Assembly (NCBI GenBank): GCA_033558025.1
Contig: JAUCEF010000005.1
Coordinates: forward strand, 3,844,001 to 3,908,000
From: Phytophthora sp. 'mugwort'
Taxonomy: Eukaryota > Oomycota > Peronosporomycetes > Peronosporales > Peronosporaceae
Length of the DNA stretch: 64,000 bases
Direction of reading: 5' to 3'
The translations under genes were made by a program, and so were the position numbers. Under the pieces are notes generated by a model. The model was not told where the DNA came from. It ran no database searches and was given only the letters and a program-made list of their open reading frames with translations. Below are positions 47,101 to 57,001 of this stretch, in pieces (the stretch's first letter is position 1; each line of letters starts with the position of its first letter).

Positions 47101-48552
47101 CCGTTTTGCCCGGAGAAAAATTGCTGGATACCGGCTGAAAGCCTCTAAGAGCAGGAGATCGCTGTTTCTGAAGCGCTTCGGACACAAGCTCGCTGAGTCC
47201 GTCTGATGTGGTGCTTACCGACTGCAGCCACTCCAGAAGGGCAGGAATACCTTCCATTTGTTTTTCCCACCACGTAGGCGCCACAGAAATATTCAGAGAC
47301 CGACGGACTAAATTCCCGACAATCCCTGGGCATAGTAGTAATGGCTTGCGTGAAACAGTTGTATCGCCTTGGCCGTCTACTTGACTGACAACAGAACGTG
47401 CTTTAGGCTTGGACATTCCCAATTCCACGTAAAGGTGGTTAATCACTTCGTTCAACGAGTGAACGTCATCATTGTGGAGGCGAATTCCAAAAAGAACTCC
47501 AGTTTTCAAGCTGTTTTCAGAGCTTGTTGCCTCGAGCTTGACTTCGTTTGCCTGCGCCTCCAGCCTGCCACCGGGTCCGATCGTTCTGGAGCCCGGTTCA
47601 GCTGTAAACTGCGCCGAAAGTCGCGCAGATCGCGTTGACACCGCCGCCGGGCTGCTTTTGCTCGAGGTGATGGTCGTCTTGCCTTCAGAAGCGTCCGCCA
47701 CATCGGTATCACTTTGGATCGGCAGAAACTTGGGTGGGATCTCTCTCGTGAACAGTTCAAAAGCCTCGGCCAACTCGAATCCGTAGTCTATACCCAGCAA
47801 CACCTGGTAAATGTGCTCTACCACTGCATCGATCACCACGGGCGCCGTCTGTCCAATATGCTTCGGCAACTTGTGCTTTTTGGCTCCAGACCCCGACGTT
47901 TCGGCTCCTTTATGTCTCGAGCAGAATCCACTTAGCTTCCATGCCTAAAAATGTGTAATAAAGTAAAAAGAACAGTCAGCATCGACACAATAATAACACG
48001 CAAGAATAAAAAACCCTAGAAAAACCCAAAGACCCCTACATGAACATCTCCGCAGTCACACGAGCTGCCTGCCGTGGTCCGCTGAAAGTATACATCATGG
48101 CCCGCGTGGTCACTGTGTGTGAAGCAGTCCTTGCACATGACGCACGTGGTATCGAGCTGGCAGTTGCGACAGCTGTACGCGACCTCGTCGGCCGAAAAGA
48201 TGGCACCGCACACGCGTTTGCGCTCCGTGCGCGGTAGCTTGGCGAGGATCTGCGCGGGCGCCAGCGCCTTCTCCTTGCCGTGTGCACTGAGCGCCGTAAG
48301 CAGCGCGTTGCAGATGCTGGTCACCGATTGGCCCGAGGTCAGCGCGCCGCCAGCCTCGCCGCGTGCCAGGTTGCTCTGCAAAGCGAAGCGCACGAGTACC
48401 AGGAACTCCTCCTCGCGGCGGCGCGCGAGCTTCTGCTGCGGTGTGAGGCGCGTGACGGTCGTGGTCTCGGCCTCCTTGGAGACGGCCATCTTGGCCTTGG
48501 CCGCCTTGGGCTTGGCCGTGGCCTTGGCCTTCTTGCCGCGGATCGCTACCAT
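41191..48552 (-). CDS. UBR1: UBR1-type N-recognin E3 ubiquitin ligase
   Basis: Six exons, about 2,300 residues: 48552-48040, 47944 to about 46346, about 46270-46153, about 46080-42625, about 42558-42490 and about 42421-41191. The start is the ATG at 48552 (MVAIRGKKAKATAK). In order the protein has a basic Lys/Ala N-terminus, a UBR box (CGAIFSADEVAYSCRNC...TCVMCKDCF...CDCGD/AWKLSGFCSRH, split by intron 1) and a ClpS-like N-domain near 47510-47370 (GVLFGIRLHNDDVHSLNEVI). A RING-H2 is interrupted by a long insert (CILCHDS near 44060, then HVRTCQHAVHINCLERY and CPLCKTLSNF near 43340-43190). A UAC C-terminal domain ends RPLRLDMARYRYLESLWLN. Having both pockets implies recognition of basic and bulky N-degrons for proteasomal degradation. 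Confidence 0.93.
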
Positions 48553-48905
48553 CACTCTCGCGCTCTTGCACAACTGGAGAAACGAAAGTGAAAGAAGCTT
48601 CGAGGGTTTTGTGACTGACTTGGTTTCAGTATTGTGATGTTAAGTGAGTACCGTGATAACCTGAATATAGGTTCACATCTTCGCTGGACCAGAATGCAAA
48701 TCGGGCTAAGTGCGACTGCGATGGTCGACGACGGTTCAAGATCCGATGGTGACACTTAGCGTCGCGGGAGGTGGGTGCTGGCGCCAGGAAGATGGCTTGC
48801 TGTGGTTGAGGATTAGAGGCCGGCAAAAGGCGGACTTGTACGTGATGGCTAAAACTGCAGCAATTAATACGAAGGGGTTAACTTATTTTGCTTCTGCTTG
48901 GTGGC
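48553..48905. promoter_or_regulatory. Divergent promoter of UBR1 with initiator
   Basis: A 353 bp head-to-head spacer. On the minus strand at 48591-48576 the sequence TCACTTTCGTTTCTCC fits the oomycete initiator consensus well and lies about 24 bp upstream of the UBR1 ATG. No matching motif was found for the plus-strand gene. Confidence 0.5.
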
Positions 48906-49979
48906 ATGAGTAGCCACAATGATCGCTTGTTGTTGGACAAGTGCCTGCGAAGCAAGGGCGACTTGAAGAAGGATATTCGTGTGAAGCTGCAAGGCCAAAC
49001 GGATGAATTTATCATCTTCGAGCTCTGGACGAGCGAGTCTTCGACGGACTTTCTTCAGTTTATCGGGGAGTGGAGCGTGAATTTGCAGCAATGGATCCAG
49101 TCCGGTGCAGCGAGTCGGTGGTATGAAGTCAAGAAGAGCCGCATACGAGACCGAGACAGCTCAAGTGTGGTAGTGAATGGATCAGAGTACTGGGAAAGCG
49201 AGGCGGCGCTGAAGAGCTCAGCTTACGTGTGCGTGGGCATTGTCGGTGTTGAAGAAACCCCGGCAGTCGAAAGCTCTCAACCAGATACCACGAGGTTGAC
49301 AAAAGAAGCGCCGGGGGAGACGGAGGCTCAAACTTTTCACTTTGTTCTTCCGAATCGCTCCCTCACCATGAGCGGTAAATTTCGCGCGATTCGCGTCGGC
49401 CAAATCGTGCACGAGGTAAGCTCTTGTCACTTAGTTTAGCAAAACCCGCTAATTTTGTTGTGTTGTTGTTTCCGATGTTACAGCTTCGCACCGACATTTT
49501 GCACGACCTACTGCCGTTGACGTTGTACGGCCGCACCAAAACTAGCCGTCATCAATGCTCCAACTCAATTAGACCAGATACACCTGAAGATGGAAGGACG
49601 AAAGCGCTGGTTCTGCTTCAACTCTCGTGTCAATATGCAAACTTCTGCGTCGACGAGCTAGAACGGTATTCAAGGTACACATTCGAGTTGTTCGCTTCTT
49701 GCTACGGAGATATTTAATAACGGACACCCTTTTTGATCTCTCGCCTGAAGCGAGCTGGATAGACGAAGGACCAAGCTGAAGGTCAAAGTAAACCGAATGA
49801 AACTTCGTCGAAAACTTCTTAAAGAGCAGAAGGTAAATTTACAACGTGAAATTGAGGTCACAAATTGTTCTCTGGAGGGGTTGCGATCGCTACTCGAGGA
49901 ATTGGACCCAGATACGTCAGCCCGACTGCACGACGAATGTAGCACGAACCATGAGGAGGTTAAAGACACCGTGACCTAG
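48906..49979 (+). CDS. Hypothetical protein, possible C2-like N-terminus and C-terminal coiled coil
   Basis: Three exons join in frame: 48906-49415, 49484-49674 and 49763-49979 (305 residues). Residues of about 15-75 (KKDIRVKLQGQTDEFIIFEL...GEWSVNLQQWIQ) have the beta-strand rhythm of a C2-like or HORMA-like sandwich, but I cannot name the family. The last exon is helical and very basic, then acidic (KLRRKLLKEQKVNLQREIE...SLLEELDP), a likely coiled coil. Donors are GTAAGC and GTACAC. The gene is divergent from UBR1 and convergent with the next gene, 74 bp away. Confidence 0.78.
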
Positions 49980-50053
49980 CATTATTTGGCCTTCAAAAGA
50001 CAATAAAGTGCCACCCAGTACGTGTATTCGGCACCATCCCAATAAAACTAACA

Positions 50054-51296
50054 CTATCCATCCTTCTTTGCCCCATGAACACCTGATGCTTTCCCCGTAC
50101 GACGGTGAAGCTTCTCTTCTCGAATGCGTCGCATGCGATCACGCCTTTCCTCCATTTCTCGCTGATGCGCCTCCTCAAGCTGTCGCTTCGAATCCTCGCG
50201 GATTTTGCGAGCAGATTCACGGTTGCGCAGCTCACGCATTTTCTTTTCTTCCTTCAGCTTGAGCGTGGCCTCCCTCCTCTTTTCGTACGTAAGCACCTTG
50301 CTCTTGCGTTTGCTACCAACAGACTGATCCGGTGTTTTGGACGCTGGAGATTTTCCTATTTGGTTTGGGCTTGCAGCGACACTGCTCGGCGTAGAGCTTA
50401 AGGAAATGAGAGGGGGTGGAGGAAAGTGTCCGTGTCCTCTTGCTGCAGCTTGCGCCCTCGGCTTTGGCGTATTTGCACCACTATGCGAGCGAGAATGTGG
50501 TGGCGAAGGTGATGGCGGTCCACTGGAAGCACTTTCATCAATCTCAGGCACAGGAGCGAGCTCTGTAAAGAGATTCTCCGTCGACGCCACCCGGGGAATG
50601 CGTCGCTTGTGCTTCTCTTCCCGCAGTTCCGCTGCCTCTGCCTGCAACGCCTGCACCTTGCGCAGCCTTACCTCCTCGTCCTCATTCGAATGTTGTTTGT
50701 GGACATTAACCTCCTCTGTCATGTGTACTGGTTCCTTCTCAGTATTCTGCACCTGTTCCTGTTCTGTTTCCTGCTCAGGCTCTGGTAGATCGGTGGGTGT
50801 CTCTTGTTGCGGCGTCTTCACCTCCTCCACTTCGGCCTGGTTAGTAACAGCATCGCCACTGTTGCTATCCTCTCCAGCACTTGTATTATTCTCCGTCTGC
50901 TCCTCCTCTCCACTCTCTTGCATCTTCGTCTAGACACAAGCACAGCAATCAAATCAGCCCAGCGAACCCCCACCCTCTTCCTGTCGCCCGCTCGCCAAGA
51001 CTGTGCACCTGCTCAGCAACTCGATGGAGTTTCTCCGCCACCTCTTCCGGCAGGAAAATGTACTCTCCATCGATCTGCATATTGTTGTAGGCTTCCAGGA
51101 TTAAATCCTCCAGCGCTTCGACAGTCTCGTCGACCTCAACTCCGCTTTCGGCAAATAACATTTCCGGAGTGGCCGCCGCCTCGCTTGCCTGCGCAGAGGC
51201 TTGCGCAATTTCAGCCAGTGTCGTCTGCGATCCTCTACCATCCGCAGCAGTGCCGCTCTGGGCGCTCTCGCCGTTCGCCGTCGACGTCGACGTCAT
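50054..51296 (-). CDS. Hypothetical charged coiled-coil protein
   Basis: Two exons (51296-51009 and 50929-50054) join in frame over a 79 bp intron with a GTGCAC donor (388 residues). Without the splice the first exon would end after a short tail, so the join is inferred from frame and intron size. The N-terminal exon has an acidic helix (VDETVEALEDLILEAYNNMQ). The centre is Glu/Gln-, then Ser/Pro-rich and looks disordered. The C-terminus is a long Arg/Lys/Glu helix (KLKEEKKMRELRNRESARKI) ending GVHGAKKDG. The family is unknown; a cytoskeletal or RNA-related scaffold is possible but not shown. Confidence 0.72.
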
Positions 51297-51464
51297 TGCT
51301 CCAACACTCGGAATTAGCTAATTGGCAGCAGCATGGCGTCCGCATGGCACTAGTCCCCCTTGAAACATGATAAAGTATGTCTATTCATTTGTGCAAATGT
51401 GTTTACATGTACTTCCAAGCACCATTGCAACAAACAACATGATGGGAGATAAACGCTAAATTTT

Positions 51465-53237
51465 TCATACGGCTGCCTCTGCTTGCGGCTTGGCAAGTCG
51501 CATTTCAGCCAGTTCGTCAACGGGGGCCAACGGCGCTGGTCGCTGTGAAGACCCGCCAAACGTTGGCTGCATATATGTTGTGTCAAAGGCTTGCCAGTTG
51601 CGGAAGAACGCACCGGTCAGTGAGTCGCCACGGGATCTCTCGGCAATGCGACGCACGGGCGACGCAAGATTCGGGTCGTTCTCATCATCACTCATTACGT
51701 CGTGGAACTGTGGTCGCGGAGTCAGAATCGGGACCTCGTCGCCTGTGCCGTCGCGATTCTCCGTAAGCTGTTCTTCCTCCGGGAACGCCAAGGCACCGTG
51801 CACCTCCCCGTCAGCGTGGCGAGTGCTGCGTTGCACTAACCGTGATAGTGTCTCCTCAGACTCTGATGCAGTCGCGGAGCTCCTATCAGTGTCTGACTGA
51901 TCGAGGTGGCTGTGGTCTTTGTACTTGCCGGTGAGGTGCAGGCTCATCAACAGCGGGCCCATTAGACCGCCAATCACGATCGTCGTGATGAGAATGACTA
52001 CAAGAGTTGTAGACTCGATGAGCCGGCGGTGCGACGCTCCATGAAGACCAACGTAATTCCAGTTCTTTGCCAGAGCGAAGGCCATAGAGCCACGAAGACC
52101 CGCCATCCAGATGACGCTCATGAACTTGACCGGAATTCGGTTCGATGGAGAGCGCAAGCAGTTGCAGAGGCTCAGAAGTGGGAAAACGTTGCAGAAGCGA
52201 GCAACGATGCAGGCCACGAGCGTCAGACCGATGAAAGACCAATCGATATCGTCCACGCGAAGCGAGGCCCCAGCGTTCTCCTCAGCGTGACCCGCAAAAA
52301 TCATAATCACTGACGTGCCCATGAATACGTACACAATATTCTCGCAGACAAACGCCAACGTGTGCAGCAAGTGCGTAAACGCATGCTGCGCCTCCCTTGA
52401 TAACGTGTTAAAGTGATAGTGCGCCGTCATAGTTCCCGAGAAGAAGAGAGCAACAATACCACTCAGCTTCAAACTGTCCGCCACGAAGTACGTTAGCAAG
52501 CTGAAAATCAAACACAGTGAAATCTCGTAGCTCGGGTAGTAGCGCAACGTTGCGAAGAACTTGCGCTTGAGGAGGAAAGCTCCGCCGAGAGTAATAAACG
52601 CACTCACGATCAAAGATCCCACAAACATGCCGCCAGTATTCAGCACGACACGCAGCAGTTGCTTGCCGCTAAAGTTACTGTCTGGCTCCCACTTGTGCAG
52701 CGTCTGGTATAGCGCAATCGCCACCGCATCATTCATCACGCTCTCTCCAAACACGAGGTTGAACAGCAGCGGCGGCACGTTGAGCTTGTCAAAGCAGCTC
52801 AGTGTCGCCACCGTGTCCACTGCACTGATCAGCGTGCCGAACAGGAAGGCCTCGACCCACGACAGCTTGGTGACCATGCCGGCCACGCCCGCGAGGTACA
52901 GCACGCCGCCCGTGATGGTCGTGGCAATGACGGTGCCCAGCACTGCCGTGCTCATTATAGCCGGGAAGTTCCTGAAGAAGACCGTGCACTTGATGGAGAA
53001 TCCCCCCTCGTAGATGATCGGCGGCAGCAGCACATTGAAGAAGAGGCTGTTGTCCAAGTTCAGGTGCGTGTGCAGCGCCGCGTGCTTGCCGCCCATGATC
53101 ATGAAGAGCCCCACAAAGAGCCCCAAAACAAGAGCGAAGCTGCTCTGCGACACCAGCATGCATGAGTAGCGCCCCAGAATGTAGGACGCCATCACCAGCA
53201 CGAACAGCATGAGGAGCAGCAGCACTGCGTCGTCCAT
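51465..53237 (-). CDS. Na+/H+ exchanger (CPA1/NHE), tandem copy A
   Basis: Single exon, 590 residues from the ATG at 53237 (MDDAVLLLLMLF). About 11-12 hydrophobic helices fill residues 1-430, followed by a hydrophilic acidic tail of about 150 residues with the motif NWQAFDTTYMQPTFGG near the C-terminus. NHE landmarks are present: LPPIIYEGGFS in the inhibitor-site helix, FGESVMNDAVAIALYQ with the essential Asn-Asp pair, and GLRGSMAFALA near the end of the membrane part. The unwound-helix motif is AVDTVATLS, with Thr at the position (52812-52814) where the family usually has Pro (DPVA). It should exchange Na+ or K+ for protons at the plasma or endomembrane. The next gene upstream is a close paralogue, giving a tandem duplicate pair. 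Confidence 0.92.
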   Translation of the reverse strand: MDDAVLLLLMLFVLVMASYILGRYSCMLVSQSSFALVLGLFVGLFMIMGGKHAALHTHLNLDNSLFFNVLLPPIIYEGGFSIKCTVFFRNFPAIMSTAVLGTVIATTITGGVLYLAGVAGMVTKLSWVEAFLFGTLISAVDTVATLSCFDKLNVPPLLFNLVFGESVMNDAVAIALYQTLHKWEPDSNFSGKQLLRVVLNTGGMFVGSLIVSAFITLGGAFLLKRKFFATLRYYPSYEISLCLIFSLLTYFVADSLKLSGIVALFFSGTMTAHYHFNTLSREAQHAFTHLLHTLAFVCENIVYVFMGTSVIMIFAGHAEENAGASLRVDDIDWSFIGLTLVACIVARFCNVFPLLSLCNCLRSPSNRIPVKFMSVIWMAGLRGSMAFALAKNWNYVGLHGASHRRLIESTTLVVILITTIVIGGLMGPLLMSLHLTGKYKDHSHLDQSDTDRSSATASESEETLSRLVQRSTRHADGEVHGALAFPEEEQLTENRDGTGDEVPILTPRPQFHDVMSDDENDPNLASPVRRIAERSRGDSLTGAFFRNWQAFDTTYMQPTFGGSSQRPAPLAPVDELAEMRLAKPQAEAAV

Positions 53238-53389
53238 AATTAATGCGTTTGCTCTGAGTCTCTGGCTCCTTTCGATTGGTTGCAAAAGTATGAGACATGA
53301 CAATTTATAGTAGTCAGCAAAACCGGTTTGACTTTCTGAACGCACTATGCAAAACCTGTGTACTACACAACAAAACCGGTAAGTTGAAG

Positions 53390-55195
53390 TTAAACGGCGC
53401 CCTGGGCTGTGACTTTGTCGACCACCTCTTGTCTGCGCGAATCTGCTACCCCATCGATAGGTCTCGTGTTCACAGGCGACCGATGACCTCCGAAGATCGG
53501 TTGCATGTATGTCGTGTCGAAGGCCTGCCAGTTGCGAATGAACGCGCCAGTCCGAGTCGCACTGCGTTGCATCGGCGAGTCTCCATTGCGCTCGGTCTCG
53601 TCATCACTGTAGTCCTCATCTCGGAACTGCGGTCGCGATGTATACACGGGGTCTTGCTCTAACTCGGTTTCCTGCACTTGGGTAGTATTCCCCTCAGACC
53701 CTCTTTGCGTGGCATGATGGTCTGTGGCCCTGGAGTTCCGACGAAGCATGAAATGGCGCGTGCTACGCTGCAGCACTCGTGCACGATCCTCCTCGGAGCT
53801 CGATTCTCCCTCGGGGTTCGTTTCAGGCTCAGATTGCCTCAATGCGCTGTGATAATTGGTGAGACGCAGCTTAAAGAGGAGAAGGCCAGTAAGTCCACCG
53901 ATCACAATCGTCGTAAAGAGCACCACAACGAGCGTGGTGGACTCCACAAGCTGGCGGTGAGAACCATAGCGGCCGATATAGTTCCAGTTCTTAGCGAGTG
54001 CGAACGCAATGGATCCACGAAGAGCGACAAACCACATCACGCTCATGTACTTGGCTGGGATACGGTCGGACGACCCCCGCGAGCAGTTGGAAAGTTTCAG
54101 GAGCGGAAAGATGTTGAAGAAGCGCGCCGTTACGCAAGCGATAAGTGTAAGGCCAATGAAATGCCAGTCAATGTCATCCACCCGAAGCGCAGCACCCGAA
54201 TTCGTCTCTGGATGTCCCGAGAAAATCATAATGACTGATGTCCCCATGAACGCATACACAATGTTCTCACACACAAACGACAGCGTGTGTAGCAAATGCG
54301 TAAATGCATGTCGAGCTTCACGCGACAGCGCGTTGAAATGGTAGTGAGCCGTCATCGTTCCCGAGAAAAACAACGAAACGATGCCGCTCAGCTTCAGATT
54401 ATCAGCCACGTAGTACGTTAGCAGACTAAAGATCAAGCATAGACAAATCTCGTAGCTGGGGAAATAATGCAGCGACGAGAAGACCTTGCGCTTGAGTAGG
54501 AAGGCGCCGCAAAGAGTGATCACAGCACTCACAAGCAGCGACCCCAAGAACATCCCACTTGTGCTGATCGCTACCCGCAGCAACTGTTTCAGACTCAAAT
54601 CGGTGCCCACGTCCCATTTGTGCAACGTCTGGTATAGCGCAATTGCCACGGCATTATTAATCACGCTCTCTCCAAACACGAGGTTGAACAGCAGCGGCGG
54701 GACGTGAAGCCTATTGAAGCAAGACAGCGTGGCCACGGGGTCCACAGCATTAATCAGCGTGCCGAACAGCAAAGCCTCTACCCACGAGAGTCTCGTCACT
54801 ATCTTCGACGCCCCAGCGAGGTACAGCACGCCGCCTGTGATGGTCGCCGCCACAACTGTGCCAACGACAGCCGTGCTCATGATGGCCGGGAAGTTGCGGA
54901 AGAACGCCTGCCGTTTGATGGAGAAACCTCCCTCGTATATGATCGGTGGCAGCAGCACATTGAAAAAGAGGCTGTTGTCCAGATTCAGGTGCGTGTGTAG
55001 CGCCGCATGCTTGTCCCCCATGATCATGAAGAGCCCAACGACGAGGCCGAAAACCATCGCAAAGCCGCTCTGCGATACCAGGTTACACGAGTACCGGTCC
55101 AGCACGAACGACACCACTACCATGACGAACAGCATCAGCAGCAGCAGCACCGCGTCCTCGATCATGTCTGCCTCGTCATCTCTCTCGTGCTGCAT
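53390..55195 (-). CDS. Na+/H+ exchanger (CPA1/NHE), tandem copy B
   Basis: Single exon, 601 residues from the ATG at 55195 (MQHERDDEADMIEDAVLL). It is highly similar to copy A through the membrane domain and in the tail motif NWQAFDTTYMQPIFGG. The unwound-helix motif is canonical here (NAVDPVATLS). However, the ion-binding pair reads SVINNAVAIALY: Asn replaces the acidic Asp at codon 54653-54655. In NHE1 and NhaP-type exchangers this Asp is needed for transport, so copy B may be inactive or have changed stoichiometry. It ends 152 bp before copy A starts, in the same orientation. The frame is intact over 601 codons, so this is not an obvious pseudogene. Confidence 0.92.
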   Translation of the reverse strand: MQHERDDEADMIEDAVLLLLMLFVMVVVSFVLDRYSCNLVSQSGFAMVFGLVVGLFMIMGDKHAALHTHLNLDNSLFFNVLLPPIIYEGGFSIKRQAFFRNFPAIMSTAVVGTVVAATITGGVLYLAGASKIVTRLSWVEALLFGTLINAVDPVATLSCFNRLHVPPLLFNLVFGESVINNAVAIALYQTLHKWDVGTDLSLKQLLRVAISTSGMFLGSLLVSAVITLCGAFLLKRKVFSSLHYFPSYEICLCLIFSLLTYYVADNLKLSGIVSLFFSGTMTAHYHFNALSREARHAFTHLLHTLSFVCENIVYAFMGTSVIMIFSGHPETNSGAALRVDDIDWHFIGLTLIACVTARFFNIFPLLKLSNCSRGSSDRIPAKYMSVMWFVALRGSIAFALAKNWNYIGRYGSHRQLVESTTLVVVLFTTIVIGGLTGLLLFKLRLTNYHSALRQSEPETNPEGESSSEEDRARVLQRSTRHFMLRRNSRATDHHATQRGSEGNTTQVQETELEQDPVYTSRPQFRDEDYSDDETERNGDSPMQRSATRTGAFIRNWQAFDTTYMQPIFGGHRSPVNTRPIDGVADSRRQEVVDKVTAQGAV

Positions 55196-55345
55196 TTTGA
55201 CTTATCATCACGATGGGAATTGCGGTAGCCGGAGCTACTTTTTACCGATAAACTGTAGAGAAATAGCGCAAAGATGAACAGGCTGTTTTTATTTTTGTGT
55301 CTGCAACGTCGGAAGCTGGGCAAGTTCCTTCGCGATGTTCTGCGC

Positions 55346-56895
55346 TTAGCGGTGCTCGAATCTCGGGGCGGTGAGATGGCGGGCGCCTCCCTTCTTAAAG
55401 CGCAGGATGCCCATTACTGCCGCCGCAATGCTGCAACCAAACCTGTACGTTATATCAGTTCGTTTGAGGTTAGTATCGGGTACTCGCACTCCTCCACCAA
55501 GCTGGATCACTCGATAGCTCCTCCTTACCAAGTCGCGGCGTATCCTGCATGCTTCTCAGGAGTCATGTAAAACTCCAGGTAGGAGGCAATACTCTTTCGG
55601 ACGGGATTATCCAGCGTTACTTGTCCAGTCGGCCCTTTGACCGCTGCGAAATATCACAAGAATAATTAGTTGAGTGATTGATGAAGAAGCAAGAAGCTAA
55701 GGCAAATTATACCGAGGGCATCGACAATCACAGGCAGATCGGCCGAAGTGACGCCCATAGCATCTGCCAGCTCTTCGTGGTCCAAGTAGAAGAATTGGCG
55801 CTTCTCGAGGTCGTTGTCAGGTGTAAAGCTGTTTTTCTGTAACGTAAGCAAGCCGTCCCGTGGTTAGAAGCCGCAACAGATAGTCTATCAATTGAAGTGC
55901 AAAGAGTACATACCACTTCGCCGTGACGGAGCACACCGACAAAATACACCTTGCCGTCCTCCTCCTTCTTGTCACGTGCCATGTGCACATCCAGGAGCTT
56001 GCGCGGAAGCCAACCTCGGTTCACAATCACCGGCGTCCTACACCTCGCGACAGTCTTGATGAGATTTGAGTTCGCACACGCCACAACCCAAAGAGACCTT
56101 ACCCATCCTCACGCTGCAGTAGCGAATAAATGTAGCCACCAGACTTCACCCTTGCCACAGAATCGCTTGGGTCCGCGGGGGCAGAGCGAGGGTCTGCCGA
56201 AGTCAATGCATAAAGCAACGTTAGTCATCCCTTGAAGCGTACAATAACACGTATAATAGCCGCAATCAAGGCATGCATACACAGGTAGAAGGTGCTGCCA
56301 GGCTTGAAATTGCCCTCAAGGCGAAGCTGACGATACTCAATGTCGTCACTGCATCGATCCAATCAAACGCCGGAATCCGTGAGTTTATCGGTGGATCTCA
56401 ACACGAATGCAAATACCATTCATTAATCCCACATGTCATCGCTTGCCGTTGCGTTTTTCGGCAGCTCCGCAACAGACTCAGACAGCTCCTTTGTGCGCTC
56501 GTTGATCAGATCCACCTTCCAGTAGTAGCGCTCGGTCTACAGTTCAATCCCATCCAAACAGCATTAAAACTCTACCTGTCCACAATGCCAACGCCCAGAT
56601 CTCAGACCTGCCACGTGCCAAGGTAAGCGGTCGTCACGGTCTGCAATTTATATACCGCAGCCAATACACATCGTTTAGAATGGTGAACTTGGACCTCTAC
56701 TCGTTCTCAATTGGATCGCATCTTGACACGCACCACAGCGCCGAAGAACGCCATGCCAGCGTAGCGTGAAAAGTTGCTTTCGTTACCACTTGTCCCCCCG
56801 GACTTGGCCTGCGACACAGAGGCCGCGAAGCGCCTCGAGCTCGCCGATAAACTCGGCCCCGCTCTTACAACTCGTCGTCCCAGCATTCTCAACAT
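55346..56895 (-). CDS. SURF1: SURF1-like cytochrome c oxidase assembly factor
   Basis: Multi-exon gene from the ATG at 56895 to the TAA at 55346. The first exon encodes a mitochondrial presequence (MLRMLGRRVVRAGPSLSASS) leading into a membrane helix. SURF1 landmarks follow in small exons: LGTWQ near 56615, ERYYWKVDLINERTKEL near 56530, a TPVIVNRGWLPRKLLD exon near 56040-55970, FVGVLRHGE, then FYLDHEELADAMGV near 55800. The C-terminal YAATWFGCS...AAAVMGILRF helix is split by an intron near 55520-55460. SURF1 sits in the inner membrane and helps build complex IV. The C-terminal splice (GTAAGG to ACAG/GTTTGG) restores the usual TW-aromatic-G motif. Internal exon ends are approximate. Confidence 0.87.
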
Positions 56896-57001
56896 GTGCG
56901 GCTATTAAATCTGTCACTCCAACATAATTTCGACCAATGATTTTGTGTTCTGATACAGTTTCAACCAATTGCTTTTTCCGTGATGCCAGTCACTCGTCGA
57001 C
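56896..57001. promoter_or_regulatory. 106 bp divergent promoter with two CCAAT boxes
   Basis: A very short head-to-head spacer between SURF1 and the Bin3-type methyltransferase gene. On the + strand ACCAATGA occurs near 56932 and ACCAATTG near 56965. Both genes must share this control region. Confidence 0.5.

Noticed and set aside
50949..51296. Separate 115-residue gene on the minus strand
   Set aside because: A GTGCAC donor and CTAG acceptor join it in frame to the downstream exon (79 bp intron), so one two-exon gene is more likely.
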